NCBI RefSeq assembly: GCF_002844275.1
Contig: NZ_NXGX01000007.1
Location: forward strand, 62,001-126,000
Origin: Thalassospira lohafexi
Lineage (GTDB): Bacteria > Pseudomonadota > Alphaproteobacteria > Rhodospirillales > Thalassospiraceae
DNA length: 64,000 nucleotides
Direction: 5' to 3'
Position numbers and translations under genes: made by a program. Below, piece after piece: positions 9,379 through 18,197 of this stretch. Below the pieces are notes generated by a model, which was not told where the DNA came from, made no database searches, and worked only from the letters and a program-made list of their open reading frames with translations. The first letter of the stretch is position 1. Each line of letters begins with the position of its first letter.

Positions 9379-10071
9379 ATGACCAAGCTGAATGTCACCA
9401 CCCCGGACGGTTCATTTGATGCCTATGTTGCCATGCCCGCAATATTGCCGGCACCTGTTGTCGTTGTTCTTCAGGAAATATTTGGCGTCAATGCGGTGAT
9501 GCGTGACATTGCCGACGATTATGCCAAACAGGGCTATATTGCCATCTGTCCCGATCTGTTCTGGCGGATTGAGCCGGGCATCGACATTACCGACAAAACT
9601 GAGGCCGAATGGAAGCAGGCATTTGGCTATTATCAGTCGTTCAATGTCGATAAGGGTGTCGAAGACATTGCCGCAACCATGAAGGCCGCCCGCAGCCTTG
9701 AGGGTGCGAATGGCAAGGTTGGTGTGGTTGGCTTCTGTCTTGGTGGGTTGTTGACGTTTCTGTCGGCAACACGCACCGATGGCGATGCGTTTGCGGCATA
9801 TTACGGTGGCGGCATGAACAATTACATGAATGAAGCGGACAACATTAAAAATCCGCTGATTGTTCATCTGGCCGGTAATGATGAATTTATCCCGACCGAG
9901 GCACAGGACGTTATCAAGGAAGCCCTTGGGGATCATGACCTGACCGAGCTTCATTTTTATCCGGGCCGTGATCATGCCTTTGCCCGTAAGGGTGGCGCGC
10001 ATTACGACAAAACCGATGCCGATACCGCCAATGCCCGGACAGCAGAATTCTTTGAAGCCAATCTGGCTTAA
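9379..10071 (+). CDS. Dienelactone hydrolase family protein
   Basis: 230 residues from the ATG at 9379, which has AAGGAG 10-15 bases upstream; the open frame extends back to a GTG at 9343 without a ribosome site. An alpha/beta-hydrolase with the family's nucleophilic elbow GFCLGG (Cys), and catalytic His in PGRDHAFARKG; the N-terminal VVVLQEIFGVNAVMRDIADDYA is characteristic. The family cleaves dienelactones in chlorocatechol breakdown, but most genomic members are uncharacterised carboxylesterases. No aromatic-degradation genes adjoin it, so the substrate is unknown. It ends at a strong bidirectional terminator. Confidence 0.88.
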   Translation: MTKLNVTTPDGSFDAYVAMPAILPAPVVVVLQEIFGVNAVMRDIADDYAKQGYIAICPDLFWRIEPGIDITDKTEAEWKQAFGYYQSFNVDKGVEDIAATMKAARSLEGANGKVGVVGFCLGGLLTFLSATRTDGDAFAAYYGGGMNNYMNEADNIKNPLIVHLAGNDEFIPTEAQDVIKEALGDHDLTELHFYPGRDHAFARKGGAHYDKTDADTANARTAEFFEANLA

Positions 10072-10089
10072 ACACGTTACATGCAACGC

Positions 10090-10122
10090 AAGAAGGGCTG
10101 CGATTTTCGCAGCCCTTCTTTA
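10090..10122. terminator. Bidirectional terminator
   Basis: 13-bp perfect stem AAGAAGGGCTGCG (10090-10102) / CGCAGCCCTTCTT (10108-10120) with loop ATTTT, between the convergent dienelactone hydrolase and argE genes. Confidence 0.85.
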
Positions 10123-10145
10123 TGTCTGATGCCCATGGAAGCGGC

Positions 10146-11330
10146 TTATTTCACAAGTGCACCGATCAGTTTATCAAGGAACACTTCGCATCGGCCAAGC
10201 TGATCAAGTTCGATAAATTCGTCGGGTTTGTGGGCCTGTTCAATGTTGCCCGGGCCGCAAACCACCGTGGGAATTTCGCCCATGGCAGAAAAGACGCCGG
10301 CTTCTGTGCCAAAGCTGACCTTGCCGGTTGTGTTCGCACCGGTTAGCGCCATGACCAGTTTGGTGACTTCTTCGTCATCGCCTGTGGCAAGGCCGGGCAT
10401 GTCGGATACGACTTCGATTTCAACGCCAACATCGTCGTAGGTTTCGCACATTTCCGGGATCAGGGTGTTGTCGAGATAATCGAAAATCTGTCCTTTAAGT
10501 TCCATGCGGTCATGGTTGGGCAGATTACGAAATTCGAAATCAACAAAGCAGTTTTGCGGGATAATGTTGAGCTGCGTGCCACCGTTGATCACGCCGGAAT
10601 GAAACGTGGTGTGATTGGGCACGAAATCATCATCATGCGGGCCTTCATCGCGGCATGTCCGGCCAAGCTGGCGCAGGAAAACCACGAATTGGGACGCAAA
10701 CTCGACAGCATTAACGCCTTCGCCCGGAAGCGACGAATGCCCGGACCGCCCGGTGAAATGCGCACGCGCCGAATATTTGCCCTTATGCTGGGTAATGACC
10801 TTCATTTCGGTCGGTTCACCGACAATGCACATGGCAGGTTTGTGCGGCAGATTATTGATTGCCTCCACCAAGCTGGGCACGCCAAGGCAGCCGACTTCTT
10901 CATCGTAAGTGAAGGCCAGATGGATGGGGACGCGAAGATTGGCATTTTTAAAGGTTTCGGCCTTGGCCAAAAGACAGGCCAGAAAACCCTTCATGTCACA
11001 TGATCCACGGCCATAAAGCCGATCATCGCGGATGTCGATGGTATAGGGATCAGATGCCCAATTCTGGCCTTCGGTCGGAACCACGTCGCTATGCCCAGAT
11101 AGGATCACGCCGCCATCAACCTTTGGCCCGATCGTCGCATAGAGATTGGCCTTGGTGTTGCTATCATCGCGCACGACAAGGCAGTCATAACCAAGCGGTT
11201 CAAGATGTGCTTTGACCTCTTCAATCAGAGCCATGTTGGGGGTCATGCTGACCGATGGGTGGGCAATCAGTTTGCGGCACCAGTTAAGGGTGGCTTCTGA
11301 CGGGGCAAGGGTGTTGGGGGCGGTGGTCAT
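10146..11330 (-). CDS. argE: Acetylornithine deacetylase (M20 peptidase family)
   Basis: 394 residues. Metal-site motifs of the M20 family are present: SGHSDVVP (His, Asp), [16 protein letters not shown] (Asp), [10 protein letters not shown] (Glu-Glu) and IVGEPTEMK. The dimerisation lid carries [21 protein letters not shown]. It removes the acetyl group from N-acetylornithine in arginine synthesis; the family also contains succinyl-diaminopimelate desuccinylase, but [15 protein letters not shown] fits ArgE. Its start overlaps the nadK stop codon (ATGA, 11327-11330), so the pair is co-transcribed, nadK first. Confidence 0.9.
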   Translation of the reverse strand: MTTAPNTLAPSEATLNWCRKLIAHPSVSMTPNMALIEEVKAHLEPLGYDCLVVRDDSNTKANLYATIGPKVDGGVILSGHSDVVPTEGQNWASDPYTIDIRDDRLYGRGSCDMKGFLACLLAKAETFKNANLRVPIHLAFTYDEEVGCLGVPSLVEAINNLPHKPAMCIVGEPTEMKVITQHKGKYSARAHFTGRSGHSSLPGEGVNAVEFASQFVVFLRQLGRTCRDEGPHDDDFVPNHTTFHSGVINGGTQLNIIPQNCFVDFEFRNLPNHDRMELKGQIFDYLDNTLIPEMCETYDDVGVEIEVVSDMPGLATGDDEEVTKLVMALTGANTTGKVSFGTEAGVFSAMGEIPTVVCGPGNIEQAHKPDEFIELDQLGRCEVFLDKLIGALVK

Positions 11331-12094
11331 TCGACGAATTGTTCCTTTAGGATGCGTTCTTCAAGGTTATGTTCCGGATCAAACATCAGTCTGATTTTCA
11401 TGCTGCGGTCTTCGACGATCTTAACGCGTGAAACATCGCGGACCTCGGTATAGTCGGCCACAGCTGAAACCGGGCGCTTTTCCGGGTTTTGAACTTCAAA
11501 AACAACTTCAGCACCATGGGGTAAAAGTGCACCACGCCAGCGACGCGGACGAAACGGACTGATCGGGGTCAGGGCCAAAAGGCCGCTTCCCATCGGCAGG
11601 ATCGGACCATGCGCCGACAGGTTATAGGCAGTACTGCCTGCGGGGGTGCACACCAAGGCACCATCACATACCAGTTCGGGCAATCGTTCAACCCCGTCGA
11701 CCTTAATGCGCAATTTTGCCGCCTGACGGGTTTCACGCAGAAGCGAGACCTCGTTAATTGCAAGCGCACACATGCTTTCACCACTGACGGTATGGGCTTC
11801 CATTTGCAAGGGGTGGAGCTCGACCGTCTGGGCTTCTGCGATGCGTTCGGGCAGATCAATTTCCCGAAATTCGTTCATCAAAAAGCCGACAGTTCCGCGG
11901 TTCATGCCATAGATCGGCACCTTGCGACCCATATAACGGTGCAGGCTTTCGAGCATGAAACCGTCGCCGCCAAGGGCAACGATGACGTCTGCCTTGTCAG
12001 GCGGGATATGGCCGTAACGGTGTTTCAGCCGATACATCGCATCTTGGGCGATTTTGGTTTCGGCTGCGACAAAGGCGATGGAATCCGTTTGCAT
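11327..12094 (-). CDS. nadK: NAD kinase
   Basis: 255 residues from the ATG at 12094, preceded by GGAAG; a TTG at 12121 would add nine residues but is less likely. Motifs: [16 protein letters not shown] (GGDG catalytic loop), [21 protein letters not shown], and the diglycine/[14 protein letters not shown] nucleotide site. It phosphorylates NAD to NADP. It sits in a two-gene operon with argE. The length agrees with the short alphaproteobacterial NadK form. Confidence 0.93.
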   Translation of the reverse strand: MQTDSIAFVAAETKIAQDAMYRLKHRYGHIPPDKADVIVALGGDGFMLESLHRYMGRKVPIYGMNRGTVGFLMNEFREIDLPERIAEAQTVELHPLQMEAHTVSGESMCALAINEVSLLRETRQAAKLRIKVDGVERLPELVCDGALVCTPAGSTAYNLSAHGPILPMGSGLLALTPISPFRPRRWRGALLPHGAEVVFEVQNPEKRPVSAVADYTEVRDVSRVKIVEDRSMKIRLMFDPEHNLEERILKEQFVE

Positions 12095-12211
12095 CTGCTT
12101 CCCGACGGGTAATTCACGCAAAACCCCAAGGGGCTATCGCCAACAATAGAGTACGCTTTGCTTTGAATTGCAAGGGTCTGCGTGGTGCAACGAGGCATGT
12201 GACGTGTGGTG

Positions 12212-12277
12212 GTTCACCTTATGAACAAGCTGGTTGATCTTGGCGGGAAAACAGAGGAACCTGAGATTCTTGTTCAT
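12212..12277. promoter_or_regulatory. Candidate operator cluster upstream of TetR gene
   Basis: GTTCA-CCTTA-TGAAC (12212-12226) is a perfect inverted repeat. ATGAACAAG (12221-12229) recurs inverted as CTTGTTCAT (12269-12277), 20 bp before the TetR start. This fits autoregulation by the TetR protein. nadK is the divergent neighbour. Confidence 0.4.
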
Positions 12278-12297
12278 TTGCCAAGTTAGTATGTCGT

Positions 12298-13020
12298 ATG
12301 ACCAAATCGCCCTTTAGCATTTCATCTGCTCTTTCGCGGATTTCCCGCCCCGACAACAGTCAGGATGACGCGGGCACGGCACTTGATCTGACGCCTGAGA
12401 CGGCTCTTGTGCCAAAACGGGTGCGTAATCCCGATGAAACCCGGCAAAAGCTTTTGGACGCGGCGTTTGGTGAAATCCGTCGCGCCGGGTTTGGTGGGGC
12501 ATCAATCAATAATATTCTCGATCATAGTGGTGTGACCAAAGGTGCGCTGTACCATCACTTTTCCGGCAAGGCCAAGCTGGTGAATGCCGTGATCGAGGAA
12601 TGCCTTCCGGGATATGTTGATACGGTCTGGCTGAATGAGCTTGAAAACGCCGAAGATATTTTACCCATCCTGATGGAGCAGGTTGACCGGCTTAGCGGTG
12701 ATAATGCCCCGGAGCTTCTTGAAGGCGGCTGCCCGCTCGCACGGCTGGCGTCGGGTGCGGGGGAGCTTGATGAAAGTTTACGCAAACGTATTGATGGTGT
12801 TTACCGTTATTGGCGACGCGGGCTGGCATCCCATATCGGCAAGGCACAGTTTAACAAAACCGTGCGAACGGATGTTGAGCCGTCGTCTGTGGCAGAATTC
12901 CTGATTGCTACCCTGCATGGTTTCCTGACCCGGCCTCCGGCCTTGCGCAATCTTGAAACCCAGGATGCCTTTGCGCGCGAATTTGCCCGTTATCTGAATA
13001 ACCTGCGCCCGGCGGGATGA
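12298..13020 (+). CDS. TetR/AcrR-family transcriptional regulator
   Basis: 240 residues. A non-conserved N-terminal tail of about 42 residues precedes the DNA-binding domain NPDETRQKLLDAAFGEIRRAGFGGASINNILDHSGVTKGALYHHFSGKAKLVNAVIEE (about 42-100). The C-terminal ligand domain has the GGCPLARLASGAGELDESLR segment found in the TetR_C_11/AcuR-like group. The downstream rhodanese gene starts 155 bp later and may or may not be a target. No obvious ligand. The long N-terminal tail might mean that the true start is internal (for example the GTG at the VRNPDE segment). Confidence 0.85.
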   Translation: MTKSPFSISSALSRISRPDNSQDDAGTALDLTPETALVPKRVRNPDETRQKLLDAAFGEIRRAGFGGASINNILDHSGVTKGALYHHFSGKAKLVNAVIEECLPGYVDTVWLNELENAEDILPILMEQVDRLSGDNAPELLEGGCPLARLASGAGELDESLRKRIDGVYRYWRRGLASHIGKAQFNKTVRTDVEPSSVAEFLIATLHGFLTRPPALRNLETQDAFAREFARYLNNLRPAG

Positions 13021-13102
13021 TTCCCTGATTTGAATGCAGTAGGGATGGCAGGGTTTCGTCGATATCTAAATTAAACAAAAATAAAATGTATAATTAGTTT
13101 TA

Positions 13103-13130
13103 TTGACATTTTTATCTGCGTGATTACATC
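13103..13130 (+). promoter_or_regulatory. Candidate sigma-70 promoter for the rhodanese gene
   Basis: TTGACA at 13103-13108 and TACATC at 13125-13130, spacing 16, about 45 bp upstream of the start codon in an AT-rich block. Confidence 0.45.
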
Positions 13131-13175
13131 TCTTCTACAGATTTATGACATTCTTGAAATATGGAGACAGGCCCC

Positions 13176-14099
13176 ATGCGTTCTCTCATTCTTTCTGCGG
13201 TTGCCGCAGCCGCATTTGTTTTTGCCGGTAGCGCTGCTCAGGCTGCGCGTCTGACCGAAAAGCCACTGGTGGATTCCAACTGGGTTGAAGCAAACCTTGA
13301 TAACCCGTCGCTGGTTGTTGTTGATATCCGTTCAATGACCAAAGAGGGCAGCCCCTATGATGCCGGTCACATTCCCGGTTCGGTTTATGCGCCCTATGGT
13401 AAATTTGGCTGGCGTGCGAAGGTCGACAATGTTGTTGGCATGCTGCCGCCCGTCGACGTGATTTCAGGTCGTATTGGCGCACTTGGCATCGATAACGACA
13501 AACAGGTTGTTGTCGTCCCGGCGGGGCAGAACAGCTCCGACTTTGGTGCTGCGACACGCGTGTATTGGACTTTTAAGGTGCTTGGCCATGATGCCGTGAC
13601 CATTCTTGATGGCGGCCAGCGCGCCTGGCTTGCTGCGGGGAAGGCTGTGTCCAAAGACGCTGTGGCACCGACCAAAGTCGCCTTTAACGCCAACTTCCGT
13701 CCGGAACTTCTGGCATCCGCTGATGACGTTGCCAAGGCGCAAGCCAATGGTGTCGCCCTGATTGATGCGCGACCAGAGTCACAGTTTAAAGGGGATGCAA
13801 AAAGCGGTGTTGTTGCCCGTAATGGTGCCATTCCGGGGGCAAAAAACATTTCCCAGTCGAAGTTTTACAGCGATCAGGACGGTGCCTTTGTCGCATCTGA
13901 TACGATTGCGCAACTGGTCGGTGATGCCGGTGTTTCGTCCGATGCCAAGGAAATCACCTATTGCAATACCGGGCATTGGGCATCGGTTGCATGGTTCGGT
14001 CTTTCCGAAGTGATGGGCAATAAGAACACAGCCATGTATGATGGTTCCCTGACCGAATGGGCTGCCGATCCAAGCCGTGAAATGGTGATCCCGGAATAA
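13176..14099 (+). CDS. Periplasmic two-domain rhodanese (thiosulfate/3-mercaptopyruvate sulfurtransferase)
   Basis: 307 residues from the ATG at 13176 (GGAG about ten bases upstream). A signal peptide MRSLILSAVAAAAFVFAGSAAQA is followed by two rhodanese domains. The N-terminal one (about 40-150) lacks a catalytic Cys. The C-terminal one (about 180-300) has active-site Cys in YCNTGHWASVAW, the loop length and residues of thiosulfate-using enzymes. The signal peptide places it in the periplasm. It precedes a YeeE/TsuA-type transporter and a Cys-repeat protein, so the three probably handle thiosulfate or sulfane sulfur. A hairpin with a T-run overlaps its stop codon, implying partial termination before the transporter gene. 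Confidence 0.88.
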   Translation: MRSLILSAVAAAAFVFAGSAAQAARLTEKPLVDSNWVEANLDNPSLVVVDIRSMTKEGSPYDAGHIPGSVYAPYGKFGWRAKVDNVVGMLPPVDVISGRIGALGIDNDKQVVVVPAGQNSSDFGAATRVYWTFKVLGHDAVTILDGGQRAWLAAGKAVSKDAVAPTKVAFNANFRPELLASADDVAKAQANGVALIDARPESQFKGDAKSGVVARNGAIPGAKNISQSKFYSDQDGAFVASDTIAQLVGDAGVSSDAKEITYCNTGHWASVAWFGLSEVMGNKNTAMYDGSLTEWAADPSREMVIPE

Positions 14100-14110
14100 T
14101 CGGGATTTTT
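14088..14110 (+). terminator. Terminator overlapping the rhodanese stop codon
   Basis: ATCCCG (14088-14093) pairs with CGGGAT (14101-14106), followed by TTTTT. The stop codon lies in the loop. The short 6-bp stem suggests attenuation rather than complete stop. Confidence 0.5.
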
Positions 14111-14141
14111 CAGGCACTGCTATTGGCCAGATCATGTCGGA

Positions 14142-14166
14142 CGGAACCGGGCAGGCCCCGGTTCCG
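14142..14166. repeat. Hairpin between rhodanese and thiosulfate transporter genes
   Basis: Perfect 10-bp arms CGGAACCGGG (14142-14151) and CCCGGTTCCG (14157-14166), loop 5. No long T-run follows, so a role in RNA stability or partial termination is possible. Confidence 0.55.
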
Positions 14167-14207
14167 TTCGCATTTGTGGAATTCATTTAACGTTATTGAG
14201 CGTCACC

Positions 14208-15419
14208 ATGTCTGAAACGACACTTTCTGCGCGCCCGGCCAAACCGGGTTTTGATTTTGAGAGGGGCCCGGCCTTGGTCACGGCCATCCTGTTTATCCTT
14301 GCAGGCGTTGCGATTGCCCAAGCGGTCGATCTGCATCAGGCCGTGCTTTACGGTCTTGGCGGGCTACTGGGCGTTTCGCTATACCATGCATCCTTTGGCT
14401 TTACGGGCGGTTGGCGCCGTTTTTCGGTCGAGAAGCGCGGACGTGCGATGCGCGCACAGCTTTTGATGGTCGGTGTTGCGGCGGCGGCCTTTATCCCGAT
14501 GCTTGCCCTTGGAAGCCCGCTTGGAAATCCGATTGTTGGCGCGGTTGCCCCTGTTGGCACCTCGGTCTTGATCGGGGCGTTTATGTTCGGTCTTGGCATG
14601 CAGCTTGGGGGTGGTTGCGGGTCGGGCACATTGTTCACCGTGGGCGGTGGAAGTGCGCGCATGTTACTGACCCTTGTGTTCTTTATCGTCGGCGCAGTGG
14701 TTGGCACCGCCCATTTGCCGATGTGGCTTGAACTGCCATCCTTGCCACCGATTAGCCTGGGTCGTGAATTTGGCATCGGCGGTGGTCTTGCGGTGACGTT
14801 TGCCGGTTTGGTGCTGATCGCACTTTTGACCGTGATTATTGAAAAACGTGCGCATGGGGCACTTGAAGCAACGCCAGCCGCGCAGCACAGTAATCTTACC
14901 CGTCTTTTCCATGGGCCGTGGTCGATGGTTTGGACCGGTTTGCTGTTGGCGGGGCTTAATGTTGCAACCCTTTTGATTGCCGGTCATCCGTGGTCGATCA
15001 CGTTTGGTTTTGGCCTTTGGGGGGCTAAGATTGCCCAGTTCGCCGGGGTTCCGGTGGAAACATGGGAGTTCTGGAATTGGGCAGGCCCGGCCAAGGCATT
15101 GGGCAACTCGGTTCTGGCCGACACTACATCGGTGATGAACTTTGGCATCGTTATCGGCGCAGCCTTTGCTGCCGCCCTTGCGGGTAAGTTTGCGCCGAAA
15201 GTCAGTGTGCCGCTGGCGTCACTTCTGGCTGCGGTCATTGGCGGGTTGCTGATGGGGTATGGTGCGCGTTTGGCATTTGGCTGCAATATTGGCGCGTTCT
15301 TTAGCGGAATCGCATCGGGCAGCCTGCATGGCTGGTTGTGGTTTGTGCTGGCGTTTGCCGGCAGTTGGGTCGGTATTGCATTGCGTCCTGTGTTTGGAAT
15401 GGATGGTTTTCGAAAATGA
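14208..15419 (+). CDS. YeeE/YedE (TsuA)-family thiosulfate/sulfur-compound transporter
   Basis: 403 residues from ATG 14208. About ten to twelve hydrophobic segments. Two conserved Cys loops typical of the YeeE/TsuA family are visible: LGGGCGSGTLFTVGGGSARM (about residue 140) and FGCNIGAFFSGIASGSLHGWLW (about residue 365). In E. coli YeeE (TsuA) such cysteines pass thiosulfate across the inner membrane, and TsuA works with the TusA-like partner TsuB. No TsuB gene is present here. Instead the stop codon overlaps the start of a Cys-repeat protein. A periplasmic rhodanese gene lies just upstream. Substrate by family is thiosulfate; related sulfur compounds cannot be excluded. Confidence 0.85.
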   Translation: MSETTLSARPAKPGFDFERGPALVTAILFILAGVAIAQAVDLHQAVLYGLGGLLGVSLYHASFGFTGGWRRFSVEKRGRAMRAQLLMVGVAAAAFIPMLALGSPLGNPIVGAVAPVGTSVLIGAFMFGLGMQLGGGCGSGTLFTVGGGSARMLLTLVFFIVGAVVGTAHLPMWLELPSLPPISLGREFGIGGGLAVTFAGLVLIALLTVIIEKRAHGALEATPAAQHSNLTRLFHGPWSMVWTGLLLAGLNVATLLIAGHPWSITFGFGLWGAKIAQFAGVPVETWEFWNWAGPAKALGNSVLADTTSVMNFGIVIGAAFAAALAGKFAPKVSVPLASLLAAVIGGLLMGYGARLAFGCNIGAFFSGIASGSLHGWLWFVLAFAGSWVGIALRPVFGMDGFRK

Positions 15420-15988
15420 GCGAGAAAAACACACTTCTGTTTGGGGCGGTCTTCCTTGCTGCTACGGGTGCGGTTGCACTCGACCATTACAGCCATACGG
15501 CAAATATTCCGGCGATCGCCAACCCGGCCCCGGCCAAACTTCCGGCCGCGGGGAGTAATCCGTGTGCTGCTAATCCTTGTGGCGCGAATCCATGTGCAGC
15601 CAACCCGTGTTCTGCAAATCCATGTGGCGCGGCGCCCTGTGCGGCAAACCCGCGTGGTGCCAATCCTTGTGGTGCGGGATATAATCCTTGTGCAGCTGCG
15701 CCGTGTGGGGCGAATCCCTGTGCTGCATACAACCCATGTTCGGCGGGTAACCCTTGTTCTGTGGCAAACCCATGTGCCGCTTATAATCCATGTGGGGCGA
15801 ACCCGTGCGCTGCTGGTGGGGTAAATCCTTGCGGTGCGAATCCATGCGCAGCAAGCCCGTGCGGGGCAGGGAATCCATGTGCTGCTTATAACCCTTGTGC
15901 GCCGTCAACGGCCAATCCATGTGCTTCTGCCAGCCCTTGTGGCGCATATAATCCATGCGGCGCGGCAAATCCGTGTTCGGTGAATTAG
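15416..15988 (+). CDS. Cys-rich N-P-C-x-A pentapeptide-repeat protein coupled to the thiosulfate transporter
   Basis: 190 residues. Its ATG (15416) overlaps the transporter stop (ATGA), implying translational coupling. Residues 7-22 (LLFGAVFLAATGAVAL) form a hydrophobic signal or membrane anchor with a possible cleavage after AVA. A Pro/Ala linker follows, and from residue 48 to the end there are 25 repeats of the pattern [N/A/S]-P-C-[A/G/S]-A, some extended by G, Y or GGV. There are 24 cysteines, all in the repeats and each after Pro; the seventh repeat has Arg (NPRGA, codon 15653-15655). No His, Asp or Glu occurs in the repeats. I know no characterised function. A periplasmic sulfane-sulfur or metal-thiolate carrier, or a disulfide scaffold, are possibilities from composition and context. 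Confidence 0.85.
   Translation: MSEKNTLLFGAVFLAATGAVALDHYSHTANIPAIANPAPAKLPAAGSNPCAANPCGANPCAANPCSANPCGAAPCAANPRGANPCGAGYNPCAAAPCGANPCAAYNPCSAGNPCSVANPCAAYNPCGANPCAAGGVNPCGANPCAASPCGAGNPCAAYNPCAPSTANPCASASPCGAYNPCGAANPCSVN
15557..15985 (+). repeat. 25-unit coding repeat encoding N-P-C-x-A
   Basis: Units of 15 bp, with some of 18-24 bp, of the type aay-ccn-tgy-gcn-gcn. Third-codon positions differ widely between neighbours (aatccatgt, aacccgtgt, aatccttgc), so the array is not a fresh tandem copy; the amino-acid pattern is kept while the DNA has diverged. Confidence 0.9.
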
Positions 15989-16299
15989 CGGTTGAATGCT
16001 ATGGTTTATGCGCCCGGTGGCACTGTTGCGCCGGGTCGGAGCGGATAAAACTCTGATCTTGCATGAATATGACGTTTGACAAGCGGTGAAAACTCTGTGC
16101 ATGGTGTCTTCGATATTTGATCGCTCCAGAAGCGTAGAGGGAACGAAAGTTCCACACTGTTGAGTGATTGTCGGAAGAACGTATTGAAGTATCCAGCTAC
16201 GCGGATGCTTCCTGAACTACAAGGCGCAGACCTGATTACTATATTTTACCGGGATTTTTCCCAGCTGTCTGCAGCCCAACAATTACGAGTTACCCTTAT
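15989..16299. other. 311-bp region upstream of the DEAD-box helicase
   Basis: No separate gene is seen. It should hold the helicase promoter and a long 5' leader, as often found for cold-shock-regulated RNA helicases. The helicase frame stays open through at least the last 80 bases without an ATG, so the true start is uncertain. No convincing terminator follows the Cys-repeat gene. Confidence 0.5.
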
Positions 16300-18117
16300 T
16301 TGACCCAGTTTTCCGAACTCGGCCTGGCCGAGCCGGTTCTTCGTGCACTAGCGCATGAAGGCTATGATGTGCCCACCCCAATTCAGGCGCAGTCCATTCC
16401 GTCCCTGCTACAAGGCAAGGACCTGCTTGGTATCGCTCAGACCGGTACCGGCAAGACGGCAGCTTTCGCGTTGCCGATTCTTGATCGCCTTTCGAAATCC
16501 GAAGGCCGTACTCCCAAAGGTTCCTGCCGTGTGCTGGTTCTGGCCCCGACGCGCGAACTAGCCGCGCAGATCGGTGACAGCTTCCGTGCCTATGGTCGCT
16601 TCTTGAACGTCCGCGTTGCCGTGGTCGTTGGTGGTGTTGCGCCTGGTCCGCAGATCAAGGCTATTGTACCGGGTGTTGAGGTGCTTGTCGCCACGCCGGG
16701 TCGTTTGCTTGATCACGTTGATAGCGGAAAACTCAGCCTGTCCCACGTGGATGTGGTTGTGCTTGATGAAGCTGACCATATGCTTGATCTCGGTTTCTTG
16801 CCGCCGATCAAACGCATTGTCAAAATGCTCCCCAAAAAGCGTCAGAACCTGTTCTTCTCGGCAACCATGCCCGGCCAGATTGGCCAGTTGGCAGGCGATA
16901 TGCTGTCAGATCCGGTGAAGGTGTCGGTAACCCCGGTTTCCACCACGCAAGAACGTGTCGAACAATCGGTTTACCTGATTGAGCGGACCCGCAAGCGTCA
17001 GCTTCTGGCCGAGCTTCTTGATAATCCTGCATTCAAACGCACATTGGTCTTTACCCGGACCAAACGTGGTGCCGATCGTGTCGCCCGTCATCTTGAGGCA
17101 AACAAGATCAGTGCAGCAGCCATTCACGGTAATAAAAGTCAGAACCAGCGTGAACGCGCCCTGAACGCCTTTAAGGACGGTCAGATTGGTGTGCTGGTGG
17201 CAACCGATATTGCTGCACGTGGTATCGATGTTGACGGCGTGACCCACGTTGTGAACTTTGAACTGCCGAATGTGCCTGAAAGTTATGTCCACCGTATCGG
17301 CCGTACGGCCCGTGGTGGTGCCAGTGGTTCCGCGATTGCATTTTGTGATGCAGAAGAACGCGGTCTGCTGCGCGATATCGAACGAAATACACGCCAGACG
17401 ATCCCCGTGATTGACCGTCGTGATGCCAAGGCCGCAGCCGAACAGGCAGCCGATCCTGAAGATGCACGTGATGCCAATCGCGGTCGTCGTTCAAGCGGTG
17501 GTGGTCAGTCACGCGGTAACGGTGGTCGTGGTGCTGGTGCAAATGGTCGTGGAAACGGCCGTGGCAATGGTGGCGGAAATCGTCAGGCTGCTTCTGGTCG
17601 TAATGACCGGTCCGAGCAGCGTGCCGCTGGTCCGCGTCGCGAACGTGATGATGCCCGTCCGGCAGCGCCGCGTCGTGATGCCGAAGGCCGCACCAACGCC
17701 AACACAGGCACAAATGACAAAGTCGCTGCAAACCCGGCTCTGGAAAAATCGAAAAGTCGTTACAAAGGCGGGATCAGTTCCAAGCCGGCGAACGGCCGTG
17801 GTAACGGCACTGGAAACGGTGCTGGTCAAGCTGATAGTCGTAAGCGCCCAGCCAAAAAGGTCGATTCCAACGGGAACGTCCGTGATGGCGCGCAGAACGG
17901 CAATGCAATTTCTTCTGGCCTGTCCTTTATGGGCAGTACGGAAGAACGCCGCGCGAATGGCAACGGGGCCAATGGCCGCGGAAATGCCAATCCGCAAGGC
18001 AAGCGCGGCGGTGCAAACCGCAATCGCAATCATCGTGGCCCACAATCTGGCGGGCAGCCAGGTGGTGCGAGCCGCAACAAACCTTCCGATAATCAGAGAA
18101 GTCGCGACCGCGCCTGA
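16300..18117 (+). CDS. DEAD-box ATP-dependent RNA helicase, RhlE-like, with Arg/Gly/Asn-rich tail
   Basis: 605 residues from a TTG start (MTQFSELGLAEPVLRAL). Helicase core motifs in order: Q-motif PTPIQAQ (about 25-31), AQTGTGKT (46-53), PTRELAAQ (83-90), TPGR, DEAD (156-159), SAT (187-189), ARGIDV and HRIGRTARGG (about 325). From about residue 380 the C terminus is low-complexity and basic, rich in RG, NGRGNG and KR runs, a tail that binds RNA non-specifically in bacterial and eukaryotic DEAD-box proteins. A cspA gene follows 80 bp downstream. Together they suggest RNA unfolding during cold shock. RhlE is the nearest family by core sequence, but other DEAD-box classes are possible. Confidence 0.9.
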   Translation: MTQFSELGLAEPVLRALAHEGYDVPTPIQAQSIPSLLQGKDLLGIAQTGTGKTAAFALPILDRLSKSEGRTPKGSCRVLVLAPTRELAAQIGDSFRAYGRFLNVRVAVVVGGVAPGPQIKAIVPGVEVLVATPGRLLDHVDSGKLSLSHVDVVVLDEADHMLDLGFLPPIKRIVKMLPKKRQNLFFSATMPGQIGQLAGDMLSDPVKVSVTPVSTTQERVEQSVYLIERTRKRQLLAELLDNPAFKRTLVFTRTKRGADRVARHLEANKISAAAIHGNKSQNQRERALNAFKDGQIGVLVATDIAARGIDVDGVTHVVNFELPNVPESYVHRIGRTARGGASGSAIAFCDAEERGLLRDIERNTRQTIPVIDRRDAKAAAEQAADPEDARDANRGRRSSGGGQSRGNGGRGAGANGRGNGRGNGGGNRQAASGRNDRSEQRAAGPRRERDDARPAAPRRDAEGRTNANTGTNDKVAANPALEKSKSRYKGGISSKPANGRGNGTGNGAGQADSRKRPAKKVDSNGNVRDGAQNGNAISSGLSFMGSTEERRANGNGANGRGNANPQGKRGGANRNRNHRGPQSGGQPGGASRNKPSDNQRSRDRA

Positions 18118-18197
18118 TTTGATTATCGAACAAAGATAGGCGCACCCAAGCGGGGTGTGTCAAAACGCCAATCAATACTCGATAAGGAGATTTAAAG

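Noticed and set aside
15487-15968. Open frames in other phases over the Cys-repeat gene
   Set aside because: They arise from the coding repeat itself. The plus-strand frame beginning at 15416 has the coupled start and the regular NPCxA pattern.
17411-18139. Long overlapping open frames over the helicase tail (17411-18139 plus; 17171-17731 and 17509-18045 minus)
   Set aside because: They are frame shadows of the low-complexity Arg/Gly/Asn tail; composition follows the repeats and no domain or ribosome site is seen.
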